A DNA stretch of 64,000 nt, taken from contig JARYHS010013630.1 in NCBI GenBank assembly GCA_031002005.1, positions 26,689,112 to 26,753,111 of the forward strand, written 5' to 3'. A program made the position numbers and the translations under genes. Positions within the stretch are counted from its first letter, which is position 1. Each line of letters starts with the position of its first letter. Shown in pieces: positions 1 to 11,338 of the stretch. Source of the DNA: Vandiemenella viatica. Lineage: Eukaryota; Arthropoda; Insecta; Orthoptera; Morabidae. The notes under the pieces were generated by a model. That model had not been told where the DNA came from and ran no database searches. It was given only the letters and a program-made list of their open reading frames with translations.

Positions 1-410
1 AACATGACGTCCACAGGAAAGCAAGCGCGAGGCTTCACAGCCTCTACTCGCTACTCAACAGAGACAACAATTTAGCCCCAAGCACTGGCACTAAGATCTA
101 CACGACCCTAATAAAACCTATTATTGAGTATGCCTGTCCAGTGTGGGCATACGCTGCTGACAGCTATATACTCAGACTACAAACAATACAAAACAGGGCA
201 CTGAAAAGAACCCTGCACCTTCCAGCCAGATTTCCCAAATACGCACTCCATGAAGCTACTGGAGTTCCATATCTTCACGACAGATTTAGACAACTGGCTG
301 AAGTTTTCAACACAAGTTCAAATAGAAGCAATAACCCGAAAGTAAACAACATCGGTCGGTATGACATAACCATTGACCGTCATAAGAGACCTTTAAGTCT
401 AATCATCTAA
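1..410 (+). pseudogene. C-terminal end of a Jockey-like LINE ORF2 (cut by window edge)
   Basis: The frame starting at base 3 is open to a TAA at 408-410 and reads as the C-terminal part of a non-LTR retrotransposon ORF2 downstream of the reverse-transcriptase palm. Visible family signatures are 'IYTTLIKPIIEYACPVWAY' followed by 'LQTIQNRALKR' and 'HEATGVPYLHDRF', the thumb block typical of Jockey-clade elements. The palm lies upstream of the window, so it cannot be said whether the element is intact; this 136-codon tail has no internal stop. The protein would copy its own mRNA at a nicked target. The 3' side has no clear poly(A) until the T/A-rich tract near 790. Confidence 0.75.
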
Positions 411-1564
411 CTCAAACAAACACCGCCGAGAAGCCACACCAACAGAAAAGCTTTGCATCGCCCAAATACTTCTGGAGGCAATGCCCACGGACAACATTCT
501 CCGCCATCCCCCTGCCTATTATGAAAGGCAGTAAAGGTGTCTGGTAGAACATACCTGTGACGCAATCCAAATGCACCACGTCCTCCACCGACAACACTGT
601 CACAATTGAATCGGCGTTTTTTGAAATGGTTAAGCGATATTTTTTCACATTTGTCTTTTCTGGCGTTTTTTGTTCCTTGAGGATAGAGATATCGGTAACT
701 TTTGAAAATACATAGTGAGTCATGTTAAGGTAACACATTTCAAATTAAAATACCATATAAAGCTAAACAATACTTTCTAATAAGGCGCCTGGATTGTTTT
801 TTTGTTGTTTTTTTGTTGTTTTTTTTTTTTTTTTTTTTGATAGTTTACATTTGGTCACATATGTCATTTAAAAAAAACACTGATTCAATTATGGACGGTA
901 GACACGTCTTTTGTCACTCCAATGTATAATTTGCAGCCGGTTATTGCTATAAGTGTACGTTGATGACGTGGAGATGATTGTTTTCTGGATTCGCTGCAAA
1001 CCATTTTTTTCAAATTATTTTGCTTATAATATACAGTAAAATAATGAAGAGTGGGCTTAGAATGAGAATACCAGATGTTCTACCCCATATTTTTTACACC
1101 TCTTAGACAGGAATAAGCAACCCCGATACCAGAGAAGAAATATCGACCCGAGGTGGGATCCACAGGTTCTCTGAAAGCGTGGCCCCGGGGTCGATAACTC
1201 CACGCCATTTACTACGCACGAGAACACTTCAGAATGCCACCCGCGTATAATGAGCGTCTTTCGGCAGTGTCATTATGTTAAACGTGGAGTTAAAAACCGG
1301 CAGTCAACACAACTAAAGACGAAGAAACATACAGTTACTGTCTTTAGAATTCTTTATTAGTGTCGAAGAGCTGGGCTTATGACTTTACGAGACATATTTC
1401 AGGTACAATATGACCTACAACGAAAGGTATAGAGGAATATGTTCTGAATACAACTTTCAATATGTATGTATTTATATTCCCTCCATTTTCCAGCTTGGAT
1501 CTTAGTGTTCCTTCATTTTTTTCTGATAGAAAAACATAAACGTTTGTAACGTAATATCTTTGAT
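411..1564. other. No gene seen; T-rich tract near 790-839
   Basis: No supported gene or RNA. A T-rich run at about 793-839, broken by TTG, is probably an old poly(A) tail of a minus-strand retroposon. A GC-richer stretch at 1100-1310 matches nothing I recognise. Confidence 0.5.
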
Positions 1565-1626
1565 TTTATAAATAATTCCGTCAAAAACAACTGTTTTGGT
1601 GATTTTTGTTTTTATTTGATTCCCCA

Positions 1627-1661
1627 GACGCGATTCGCCCTTGTGGTGTAGGGCATCCTCA
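1627..1661 (-). ncRNA. Hammerhead-like core, left arm of foldback
   Basis: On the minus strand: CTGAGGA, a hairpin with GCCCT/AGGGC stem, then GAATCGCG and GTC. Its partner in the right arm has other changes. GAAA is altered to GAAT, so it is probably inactive. Confidence 0.45.
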
Positions 1662-2156
1662 GTGACTGTAAAGTGTTTTACAGGTGTTGCTACAATAATT
1701 ACCTACAGTACGACTCTTATATACATATATACACACTGTACTCACAGATATAGTGGTAATCCTCACATGCCGGTCAGGAGCAGCACTTCACCCACTTCCA
1801 CAGCACTGTTCATTGCAGTTCCAGCTGAACATTATTCCACTAGTTGTTTGCATGTTGCACTTGTTGTTATAGTGAGTATTTTCTGTTGATTTACACATGT
1901 GCGTTACACACGGCTTGTTTCATTTTACCAGATCCTTACAGTAGTGCCAACTTAGTTTCTGTTGTTATTGCAACAAAACGAGCCATGTGTAGCACACATA
2001 TGAAAAACAACATAAAATATTCACTATAACAAGTGCAACATGCAAACAACTAATGAAATAATGTTCAACTCGAACTGCAATGAATAGTGATGTGAAAGTA
2101 TGTGAACTGTTATTCCAGACCGGAATGTGACTAATACCACTATATCTGTGAGTACA

Positions 2157-2157
<1 letters not shown>

Positions 2158-2209
<52 letters not shown>
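2158..2209. repeat. (TA)n microsatellite
   Basis: About 52 bp of uninterrupted TA dinucleotides inside the right foldback arm; the left arm has only a short TATA-rich equivalent, so the run expanded after the arms formed. Confidence 0.95.
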
Positions 2210-2212
<3 letters not shown>

Positions 2213-2262
2213 GTACTGTAGATAATTATTGTAACAATACATGTAAAAACACTTTACAGCCA

Positions 2263-2295
2263 CTGAAGATGCCCTACACCACAAGGGATAACGCG
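2263..2295 (+). ncRNA. Hammerhead-like core, right arm of foldback
   Basis: CTGAAGA, then a hairpin with CCCT/AGGG paired. The GAAAC box is damaged (GGGATAACGCG where other copies have GGGCGAAACGCG), so it is probably inactive. Confidence 0.45.
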
Positions 2296-2563
2296 TGTGT
2301 GGAATCAAAAATAATAAAATTCACCAAAACAGTTGTTTTTAACGAAATTGTTTATAAAATTATTGTTCCACAGCTGCGGAAATATGGCCTATTACAAGAT
2401 TAGTAAAATCTTTGTAACCTTTACCGTAAATAAAATTCCACGATTCCCTTATGCTTATTGTAGCGATAATCTTTGATGTTGTGCTTTGGTCAACGTCCTC
2501 TTTGTATTCTACCCTACTATGTTTCAGTAAATTGAAATAAATAACCAAAGTTATGTAATCAAA

Positions 2564-2979
2564 AAACAATATTAACATAATCAGAGGGGTGAAGTGTTGA
2601 TGGCTGATCTTTGGTGCGTATCTCATAAAGGAGTGATCATCTTAGATGCAGTGTTATCGGTGGCGCCTATCCGTTCTTATTATGAACGAAATATTATTTC
2701 TGGCTCCGTTACCCGATCACGTACAATCATAACATCTATCGCAAATTCTAACCTACACCGTAAGCTTTCAAACAATATTAACATAATCAGAGGGGTGAAG
2801 TGTTGATGGCTGATCTTTGGTGCGTATCTCATAAAGGAGTGATCATCTTAGATGCAGTGTTATCGGTGGCGCCTATCCGTTCTTATTATGAACGAAATAT
2901 TATTTCTGGCTCCGTTACCCGATCACGTACAATCATAACATCTATCGCAAATTCTAACCTACACCGTAAGCTTTCAAAC
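2564..2979. repeat. 206-bp tandem duplication, two near-identical copies
   Basis: Unit 1 starts at about 2564 and unit 2 at about 2770, an offset of exactly 206 bp. I see no difference between the two over the shared length. Each copy carries the same short open stretch (2594 and 2800) with no family I recognise. The near-identity implies a recent local duplication or an assembly duplication. Confidence 0.9.
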
Positions 2980-3383
2980 TGTGTAAACGCCTTCCAAGTT
3001 TGTTCTGTAGTTTCTGTGTGATCCCTGCACAAAGGGACTGATATATGGAGCCCACATATAGATTTATTATAGTGTAGGTAGATTTTCATTACTCTTCACA
3101 GATTACCAAACAAAAATATTAATTTAAAAAAAACCGCCATCTTAAAGTATCAAAATCGATAGTGTTGTCTTTGATGGAATAGAAGTTTCATAAACCGTGC
3201 ATCGAATGAATTCTCCAATACTTCGTGACGACTAGAAGTCCTGTATTAATTGGTGTGTATAAACTAAATTTCACTACAACTGAAAACATCTAACCTAGAG
3301 TTTAAAATGCGCAGCAGCTCTCAGTAAATTAAACTTAGCATGTTGGGTGAGGAGTAAGGCTCGGACTTGGCATGAATGACGGT
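2980..3383. other. No feature recognised
   Basis: AT-rich sequence with no open frame or repeat that I can place. Confidence 0.5.
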
Positions 3384-3552
3384 CGGAATACACGTCCAGT
3401 CATCCAGATTCCGGTTTTCCATATTTTCCAGAAATTACTTCAGAAGAATGCAGAGATGATTCCTTAAAAAGGCCATCGCCTAATTCCTTCCGGTTCCTTT
3501 CCCCACCCTCTCCCAGCACTAATGACCTCGACATCGACGTGGGGTAAAGCCG
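3384..3552 (+). mobile_element. SINE-A fragment, degraded
   Basis: It aligns by eye to the body of the tRNA-headed SINE-A: a 'CATCCAGATT' block, 'GGTTTTCCAT', 'CCTTAAAAAGGCCATCGCC' and 'TAATGACCTCGACATCGACG'. The tRNA head with box A and box B is missing or unrecognisable. It is more diverged than the copies at 13398 and 16034. Confidence 0.7.
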
Positions 3553-3686
3553 AAAACAAAACAAAAATATAAAGTTCCTCGAGCCTGGCTGTCCGCGGAT
3601 AGACAGACTGTATGAATTCTGAGAGAGAATTGTGGGAGACGTGACTGTCCAAGAACTGTTTACAATTCGGATTTCGATGGGACAAG

Positions 3687-4543
3687 TACAGTGATCAGCC
3701 AAAACATTATGATCACCTACTTACTAGCATAATGGTCCACCTTTCGAACGCAGTACGGCAGCTTTTCGGCGTAGCATGGATTCTGCAAGTCTTTGGTAAG
3801 ATTACAGAGGTATCTGACAACAGATTTCTATGCACAGATCACGAAATTCCCTTAAATTACGGGGCAGCGGTTTGTGGGTGCGGCTCTGGGAACGAGCTTC
3901 TCGGAAACGGAGAGGCATGTCGGCTGTTCGCGTGCTACTGTAGTGAGCATCTATAGAAAGTGTTTGAAGGACAATGAAACCACGAGTAGGCAACAATATG
4001 GTGGACACCTACGCCACACCACAGAGTGTAGAGATCGGAGGCTTTCCCGTTCTGTTTAGCAGCATAGCGGGTAATCTGGAGCAGATCTGACGGAAGAGTG
4101 CATTGCCGGTGCTTCCAGAAGTGTTTCAGAGCACAAGAATCGCGATTCTGCACGGATCACACCCCATCCTGCTTTACATAGCGGGCAAGCCTCCAACCTC
4201 AGCGTTCTGTGATGAGGCGTGGACGTCCATCACCTTGTCGCCAAGTCGTGGTTATACGGTCCTTCAACCACTCTGCATAGATGCTCACTACAGTAGCACG
4301 CGAACAGCCGACCACCCTCACCGTTTCCGAGATGCTCGTTCCCAGCAGCCGCACCCACAAACCGTTGGCACGTAATTAAAGAGAATTTTGTCACCTGTGC
4401 GTAGAAATCTGGTGTCAGATACCTCTGGAAGCCTACCAAGGACTTGCAGAATCCATGCTACGTGAATAGCTCTGTATTTCGTTCGATAGGTGGACCAATA
4501 TGCTAGTAAGTAGGCGGTTATAATATTTTGGTTCATCAGTGTA
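3687..4543. mobile_element. Head-to-head Tc1-like foldback, non-autonomous
   Basis: The element is bounded by TA and has ends TACAGTGATCAGCCAAAAC (left) and the inverted TACACTGATGAACCAAAA (right), typical of Tc1-type termini. The arms extend inward about 350 bp, into sequence from the 5' part of a Tc1 transposase, so two copies of the same 5' end face each other. Nothing of the catalytic DDE domain remains. It could only move if a related transposase acted on its ends. Confidence 0.8.
3871..4059 (+). pseudogene. Tc1-like transposase N-terminal DNA-binding fragment
   Basis: The open stretch reads 'FSETERHVGCSRATVVSIY', the recognition helix region of a Tc1 helix-turn-helix, followed by 'RHTTECRDRRLSRSV', the linker to the second helix-turn-helix. 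Downstream, around 4087, another frame gives 'SRSVSEHK', which resembles the second helix-turn-helix. The opposite arm encodes the same region on the minus strand (about 4240-4370). The catalytic core is absent. In intact relatives this part binds the terminal inverted repeats. Confidence 0.65.
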
Positions 4544-5134
4544 TTCTTGCTGCAACAACGGATCTTTATTCGCAACTATTCCAAGAGTTGATTTTTATCC
4601 GTCGCGTTTATTCTGTAGATTTTCACTGAAAAGAGAAACGCCTGCATTGAAAGTTATGGAGGTAGGGAGTCATTACTCATGATGCTGTAAATAACAGCTT
4701 ACGCCTCTCTAGCAAAGATAATGGTACACAGCCAGAGAGAGCCATAAATCGCGTGGAATGCTCACGAGCTGTTGGGTGTGACTGTGGGACTGCGAAGCTG
4801 CTGGAGTTTCCATCAACACTTCTCACTCAAAGGATCTCTCTGCGAGGTATAAACCTGCGATCATGTTATGGGTATCGTCAAGTATCTAGGATAGTTATAG
4901 AACAGTGCTTCCCAATTAGTGGTACGCGTATCCTCAGAGGTTACGAGAGGTTCCTTCAAGGGATACGCGAGGTAATGCCATGGCACCGAGCGTGGTGGGT
5001 GAACTTCATTATTCATCATCATCATCAGTAAAATATGTATCAAAATGTTGAACTTCTTCATTTTAATACGGCTACATAGACGTGCAAAAAAGGCTGTTTC
5101 GGACAGACATACGAAGGTTGCTGCAATGTCTTCA
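4544..5134. other. No gene; possible hAT-type terminus near 4902
   Basis: At about 4902 the sequence CAGTGCTTCCCAATTAGTG resembles hAT-type transposon ends (CAGTG-TTCTCAACC class). No matching inverted end was found nearby. Otherwise unassigned. Confidence 0.3.
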
Positions 5135-5170
5135 CTGACAATGTCCTATTCCATAAGGGCGAAACGAGTG
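5135..5170 (+). ncRNA. Hammerhead-like core, family I
   Basis: CTGACAA, a hairpin of the GTCC/AGGGC type (partly mismatched), then GAAACGAGTG. The second G of CTGANGA is replaced and the base at the expected cleavage site is G, so it is probably inactive. Position relative to surrounding family I sequence matches the copies at 41885 and 46450. Confidence 0.45.
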
Positions 5171-5259
5171 TAGTGAATAAACAGTTTCGAAAATGACTCT
5201 TAATAGAAGTTTGTTACTTAAAAAAATATCCTGAATCAACTGTGTGAAAATGCCCAACA

Positions 5260-5500
5260 ACCAAGACAATATTATTATTATCATTACTCGGCGATTCACT
5301 AAAAGTGTGTGAGGGAGGGTGCATTGCACCTCTCCGAAAGGGTAATGGTTTGGAAGGGATATACGGGATATGGCAGGAGGCGCCCATGGGCTATTGTGAG
5401 GAACCATCTCAACATTGGCAAGGAGTGATCCGGGAAAACCATGGAAAACCCAGATGAAGATGGCCGGAGTGCTTTATCGAAAGCTACTCCTGTCTGGAAT
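5260..5500 (-). mobile_element. Orphan 3' UTR of LINE-F
   Basis: On the minus strand this matches 58882-59100, the sequence just after the LINE-F stop codon: CAGGAGTAGCTTTC, CCGGCCATC, GGTTTTCCATGG, CCATATCCCGTATATCCCTT and CTTTTAGTGAATCGC. Both copies end in a short A/T-rich microsatellite (GATAATAATAATA here, AGTAAT repeats there), typical of CR1-like LINE tails. The coding part is absent, so this is a strongly 5'-truncated insertion. Confidence 0.75.
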
Positions 5501-6431
5501 TAAGTGTTTGATGACTAGATCAAATGTATTTGACGATGGTGTAATCCGTGATTTTACTTGCTGTTGGCCAGATCTTGTCTGAAAGTTTCTACGGTCCAAG
5601 CATTGTCTCGTAATCCAGTTTAATAAAATGCGTTGTGCCTGTCGACTGGACGTTACCTCAACAGCTCTGTGACGTCACCCATCCGGCCTTAGTTAGCGAG
5701 CTAACAACGGCTGGTGAAGGTCCTTAAAATAAAACTATGTATTTCGTTTACTCTACACGTTAATTTTTGATGCAAGGAGAAGAGAATCAGAAGTTTACGC
5801 TCTATTCTTTCTAGGAGCAGGTGAAAAAAAGAACCTAAAAATTTTGACAGAAGATTAGAAGCAGGGAGGCTTATTAAGCTTTACCCGTTTTTGAAAATAT
5901 CCTTCCTTTAGAAACTGTTTCAGAGCAATAACGGGCATTGTAGAAGTAATCGCAAGTAACAATATAACCAAGGGCAGAGGTAGAAAAAAATGTAATACGA
6001 ATCAGCCATGCGGCTCACATTTTCTCGCTGCGTGTCGTAGTGACACCAGTCACCCCATTTTCGGACCACGGGGTTACGTCCAAAGTCGTGACAAAGAGGC
6101 ACCACCCACGCCATGGAGGCGCCTGCCCGACAAGAAGGAAGGGAGGCCATCTTCCCGAGGCCATCTTCCCTCACCGTCACGTTGAAGAGAGCGGGGGTGT
6201 GAGAGGACGCTCCACCACCAGTCAGCACGTGGAGAGATGTGTTGGCTGGATCGCGTGTGACAATATGTCTTATACTAGGAAACCTCTGAAGCATGCTGGT
6301 GAAGACATCGGACATACGGTAATGTGATACGGTTCAGCATAGGCACTTGTTTCTGGGATTAAATTAAAAACCTGTTCACCATCCTGGAAAAGGAAACTTG
6401 TCATATAAGAAGCTCTCATGTCTCTAGGAAG

Positions 6432-6474
<43 letters not shown>

Positions 6475-6949
6475 TTTCATCCCTAAGTTAGGGGCACCAA
6501 AGAGATAATATAATATTGTTTTTGTTTGATATCAATTTCTTGTATAAAAAATATTTGTTTATTGATTAAAATGCTTTGTTTGGAAAAAGAGTAAATAAAT
6601 GTTAAAGTACACAAATAATTCATTTTGTTCAGTGGAAAACAGGTTCCATAGCAGTAGACTGGACTGTTACAGTGTCTACCCGGTTGCCTGTTGCGGAAGT
6701 AAGTAAAAAAAAGCAAATAAACGAAAGGCAGAGCCGCAGTTTCCTATGTATGAACGTTATTTTTTATCACAACCGAAATGTTGTGACATAGTTGTGATAA
6801 CTTGACGCAGACATGGAGGGCAACAGCTGCTTTATGAGATAGTAATCTTTATGCGCTTTAAAAATTAGTCAGAGGCCACGCACGCTGTCAGTGTTGTGAT
6901 AAGTCGATGGCATCGTCGACCAGCTGAAAGCTACGCATCGACTGCACTT
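5501..6949. other. No gene recognised; poly(A) tract at 6431-6471
   Basis: A pure A run of about 41 bases (6431-6471) follows GGAAG and is probably a retroposon tail, but I could not find a flanking target-site duplication. A GC-rich stretch at 6000-6330 has opposing open frames of 131 and 95 codons with no family resemblance. Confidence 0.5.
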
Positions 6950-7797
6950 ATCGATTTCAGTCATACAAATCGAGCGCGAATTTGGAGGCGATACTGCCCG
7001 TACTTGGTCATGTCTTGGTCCCCCTACTCCGTAATAAAGCTAGAACAGAATGGAACAGAGATTGGAGATCAAAAGACCTACACGAAGCTAGTCATCATAG
7101 ACAGATCCAGCCAACAATCCCACGGACCCAGTGGTACGACAACACGCCAACTACAAGGAAGGTGACATCCTTTGTCTCCAGACTGAAATTCAACCACGGT
7201 CGCTGTCCGAGCCACCTCTACAGGATCAACATGGTCATCTCCCCCATGTGTGAGTGTGATGGCAGAAGATTTGGAAATATTGATCACATATTTTTTGCCT
7301 GCAGACGTCATTGAGATGAATCTCAATATTAATAGCAGAGTTGTGCAGTCTCGGGGCAGAACTGCCTTCCAAGATGCAGACCCTGCTTCAAAAGAATAAA
7401 GCAGAAATCTTCATGATCCTCTTCAAGTTTACAGCGAGAAACATCGAAATATGACACCTGAACAAGCCGAATAAAGAGGTCACACGGGCGGATCTTAAAC
7501 AAAACCATATATACACTCAACAACAAACAAAAAAAACAAATCCTATAACAACGCTGTCCAACAGGATAATCTGAGTGAAACATTTTATTATCTTGCATGG
7601 TAAATATTGTATTTTATAAATTTGTATGCCACATATTGTACATACATTGTGTGACATTTATCGATAAATGTATACGCACTTATAAATTGTAAATCTGACC
7701 CCGTATTTTACCAAAGGATAATATGTAGTATTTGATAAGATGTAATCCGCTGGCTTTATGGTACACACCAAATGCAAATAAAAATAAATAAATAAAT
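6950..7797 (+). pseudogene. 3' end of a LINE with RNase H / CCHC-like tail
   Basis: The frame 6982-7314 contains 'RNKARTEWNRDW', 'SFVSRLKFNHGRCPSHLY' and 'MCECDGRRFGNIDHIFF', the conserved C-terminal tail of I/R1/Jockey-group ORF2 proteins (a Cys-His cluster after the RNase H region). The upstream part has frameshifts. The 3' untranslated part runs to AAATAAATAAATAAAT at 7780-7797, which looks like the retrotransposon tail. 5' truncated and inactive. Confidence 0.65.
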
Positions 7798-8535
7798 CCT
7801 AGGCCACATGACTTGGTTCCACCGTTGCCTTCGTTACTCAGTTAATCTAATCGCCCGGTTATACAACAGGTCAGGTCACGCTTCCCACGTTATTCCCTCA
7901 CAAGGTCGTCGCATCCACAACTAAGCTCATCATTAATACAGTCTTTCTGTTGCTGAGAATTGCTAGAACACTTCTACATCCGGCAAACGGATTTACGAAA
8001 CTTTTAAATAAAGGGTTATCATCAATGGTTGAAGCGATTTTACAAATTTACTGTGCCTGTATTATTTGAAATTGTCACAAAACTTTGCAGTTATATAGAA
8101 AAATTCAAAAAGGTTTGCTGCCGCGTTTCAAATTTCTGCCACCAGAGCGCAGACGTGAGCAGGAGCTTGAGAAATCGATGGGTCGGTCATGGTGGGGATA
8201 AAGATCAGCAATTCGTATGATGGCCCCCGCGATTTTGCTGTGTGGGGGGTTACGTGAAAGATTCAGTGTTTAAGCCTCCTTCACCAACGAACCTACCAGA
8301 ACTGCGAGCTGGCATCATCAGTGCTTTTGAACAGATCGATAGAGACATGTTGCACCGAGAAGGCAACAACTATCGATTATTTATTTATTTAAACGTTTAT
8401 TTAGTATCGACTTGATATCTGCACAATCTGTAAGGTAATGCTTGCTATATGTTAATAAAACTTTTTTTAGTTTTTTTTTTATATTACTACAAAGTTATGT
8501 GACATTATGTCAAATAATACAGCTACATAAGATCG
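7798..8535. other. No feature recognised
   Basis: Unassigned sequence; short ATTTATTT repeats near 8378-8402. Confidence 0.5.
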
Positions 8536-8602
8536 AAGTTTCTCTCGTCGAAATATCGTGTGAAAACACCCTGTTCACTCGGCTTGTCAGCCGAGAAGAC
8601 TA
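8536..8602 (+). mobile_element. PLE-type end fragment (family II/IV)
   Basis: CGTCGAAATATCGTGTGAAA followed by CACTCGGCTTGTCAGCC and GAGAAGACTAC. The same order appears in the palindrome at 36905-37080 and, with other stem bases, at 30825-31005. Only the half after GAAA is preserved here. Confidence 0.55.
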
Positions 8603-10442
8603 CCTACAGTAAGTAAATTCGTGAAATCGATTCAGTTAATTAAAATAATCATCTATTTTGATTGCTGCCATAAAAAGTTTATTGGAGCCTTAGTGCAATC
8701 AAAATCAGATATTTTCAATGTCATTCTCTTTCTACCACTATGGACACTACAAAAGACATACTTCACGCCAACTTGTAATTGTGTATTTAAATGTAAATGT
8801 ATGTTATAGATGAATTGTCATGAATAACCACAATGTTAGTACTATTTTGAAGCATCATTGATAGCAAGGAACAAAGCGAACCACAGTAGGCCCGAAGACA
8901 ATAGGAAGTTATACATAACAACAGATAATCACGCAAGAGCGAGATTTTTTTAAAGAGCTGAGCTGCACCCAGGTAGTATGTTGAATAGCTTCGGAAAAAC
9001 AAGTTGTATAAAAAGAAAACTAAAGTGCAATATTTTCTATATGAGGCTGTTGAATAAATATGTATTTAAGGCACAAAATCACAAAGGTCGGAAGTTTGCT
9101 TTGAAAGACTTGAAAGTAATCAAATTATTTTCTTTTGCTAAAAATAAATATTGAAAATTGTTTTTATTATTTATTAATAACGCCACATATGTCAGTCGAT
9201 TAAGAAACTGAGAAATTTCATTCATTAAAATTTAAAACAAACACAAAAAGTCATTTTGGGAGTGAGTTCCTAAGTGCTAGTTCCGTATAACACCACGAAC
9301 ACACGGAAAGTAATTTCACCTCTTAAAAAATCATATGTACAATTGTTACAAAATAAATCAATACTACCTAAAATAAAAATAAACTTTTTCCGTAGACCAA
9401 CGCGTCATTTCATGGAACGCATCCATAAGAAAATAGTTCTCAGGAAGAACCAAAGTGAATTTGATCAGGTTAGCGGTCAGCTAGTTTGTACCTGCAAAGT
9501 AAGTCCAATTTCACAGCTAGCTAATGTTTCATTATATATTTAATCACCGTACATCAATACAGCGACATTCCGGGAACGCATCTAATTTCGATATCGATAA
9601 GAAATTACGGTTTCAACGACGTTTACAAATAAGTATTTGGATGCATTTCTTGTTGCTGTTGAGAAGCCGCGTCGAAGATGCCTGACACTTATGTCACCCA
9701 CGCGTTTATTAAAAAAAAAAAAACTCAGACTCTACCTACGATTTAAAGTGCAGCCCGAACCAGGGAACCGATCTGGCGTACTTCACAGACAGACAGACAG
9801 AAACTAATTTTAAAAACAGTTGATTCCTTTCCTGCAGGTCAATTACAGTGCCACAAACTCTTTTTATTTTAGAAATATCTAAAACGTACAGACTTTTTCG
9901 GCTGTAGACTTATTAAAATTATAGATTTGAGCTATTCTGGTGAGCGCCATGTTAGTGTCCGCATGTACCGCAACGTACCACCAAAAATCATGCTTCGCTT
10001 ATGGGTTACGACGCAGGATAAACCAGAAAATAAAACACCTCTCCGCCCTTTTCGAGCAACCAATTGTCATTAAATTACGAAAACCACGTTAATCATGCCA
10101 ACTGCGCCTCCTACATCGCTGTAAGTTAGATAACCTTCAGGATGTAACCCGGTGACGTAAGCGTGGGAGCTTTGCTTTATTGTCCGGAGAACTCGTTAGT
10201 CCTGAACCATTAATCTAGGCTTCAGATTTATAATTTGCCAGGGGCTACCGGTTGAGAAGAATACATCTTGGTTTACTGTATCCGTCCTATTTACAGTGCA
10301 ATTAACACATTACTTACAAACCAATGAAGCTGATTTTTTTTTTATTAGAACACATCGAAAACAGAAATTGGTGGCTGTTAATAAGGCATACGTTGTGACG
10401 ACACCTGAATAAATTTTAGGCGAACAATTAGTAATACTGTCA
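8603..10442. other. No gene; SINE-B scrap at 9744-9790
   Basis: A short piece (GAACCAGGGAACCGATCTGG, then CGTACTTCACA) matches the minus-strand SINE-B body seen at 23700 and 54840. The remainder is AT-rich and unassigned. Confidence 0.45.
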
Positions 10443-10565
10443 GCGGTCTGGTGGCTCAGTGGTTAAAGCGTTTGTCTGGAAAAGTCACCAGTCCCTTCGA
10501 ATCCCTGTGTCGGCGGTGATTTTCAAAGGCCTTCAACCCGACCTTCACGTCTGGCACAGCTTCCT
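10443..10565 (+). mobile_element. SINE-B tRNA-derived head
   Basis: GTGGCTCAGTGGTTAAAGCG is a near-perfect polymerase III box A context, followed about 35 bp on by CCTTCGAATCC, a box B-like block. After that comes TTTCAAAGGCCTTCAACCCG, CTTCACGTCTGGCACAG, which match the minus-strand SINE-B copy at 54705-54980. The element breaks off near 10565. Confidence 0.75.
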
Positions 10566-10574
10566 GTGTAATTT

Positions 10575-11073
10575 GTATTAATTACGTCACACCTTGAGGG
10601 GGGGGAGGGGGTCAACAAAGTGTGACATCGGGGAGGACGTGTCATAAACTTTGTGACATCACATGCATAATTTGTGTCACTTTTTGGTTCGTGGCGGAAG
10701 GTGAAGATGATGTTAACACATCGAATGTTCCCAACACTATCGAAATCAAGAATGAAGTGACTATTATGCCAATAATAAACAGTATCAAGGAATGGTTTCA
10801 AAATCCATGGACATATGATGACTCAATTTTGTGTCATTAATTCAATTTTTTATGTTTTTTTTAAATATTTTCTTAAATGTTTGATTTATTGTTGATATGA
10901 TTTTTAACTAGAAATACATAAATCATTTTGGAAGTTCTGTTTTAATTTATAAATTTAAGATTGCAAAATATGTGACGTTACACCAGGGGAGGGGGGTCCC
11001 ACCAATGTGACAACCTGTGACAAGGGGGGGAGGGGTCCAAATTCGTGTGACGTAATTTGTAGATGGCCCCTTA
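10575..11073. mobile_element. Non-autonomous DNA element with G-rich inverted ends
   Basis: The left end contains ATTACGTCACAC followed by a G run. The right end has inverted GTGTGACGTAATTTGTAG and GGCCCC. Sub-terminal repeats combine TGTGAC with GGGGGGGAGGGG runs three times. The interior is AT-rich and holds a 72-codon open stretch (10622-10840) of no recognised family. Superfamily not assigned. The G runs could form G-quadruplexes. The element at 36071-36457 has the same style of ends. Confidence 0.6.
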
Positions 11074-11338
11074 GTCCAGAACGCTTCCATAGTTTTGATT
11101 CCACTATAAACTGCAGGGCTAACATCCCTACTTGCAACACGAATGTGTACACGTCCAAAACAAATTCAAGCTAAGCGAAAGTTTAACGTGGTCGCAGTTG
11201 CTCAAACGAACAAACATACAGACATAATACAAGAAAGAGTCACTCAAAACTGTCGACTACCATCCACAACAAGCTAACCTAAAGTATGCGAGATCCACCA
11301 GAGTCTGTGCAAAACTGCAACCGTTTATGCGTTCTATA

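Larger units (their letters stand above)
1565..2362. mobile_element. Long foldback element, hammerhead-like family I
   Basis: Two arms of about 320-340 bp (1565-1885 and 2022-2362) are inverted copies around a loop of about 135 bp. Matching landmarks in order are the AACAACTGTTTTGGTGA block, the CCCTTGTGGTGTAGGGCAT block, CTGTACTCACAGATATAGTGG, and the inner GTTTGCATGTTGCACTTGTT. Arms differ by scattered substitutions and by a (TA)n run present only in the right arm. Each arm carries one hammerhead-like core. There is no coding capacity. It is best explained as two inverted copies of a PLE-type terminal sequence or a PLE-derived foldback. Confidence 0.8.

Noticed and set aside
5920..6315. 131-codon minus-strand frame opposite a 95-codon plus frame
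   Set aside because: Mutually antisense frames in a locally GC-rich patch; neither resembles a family.
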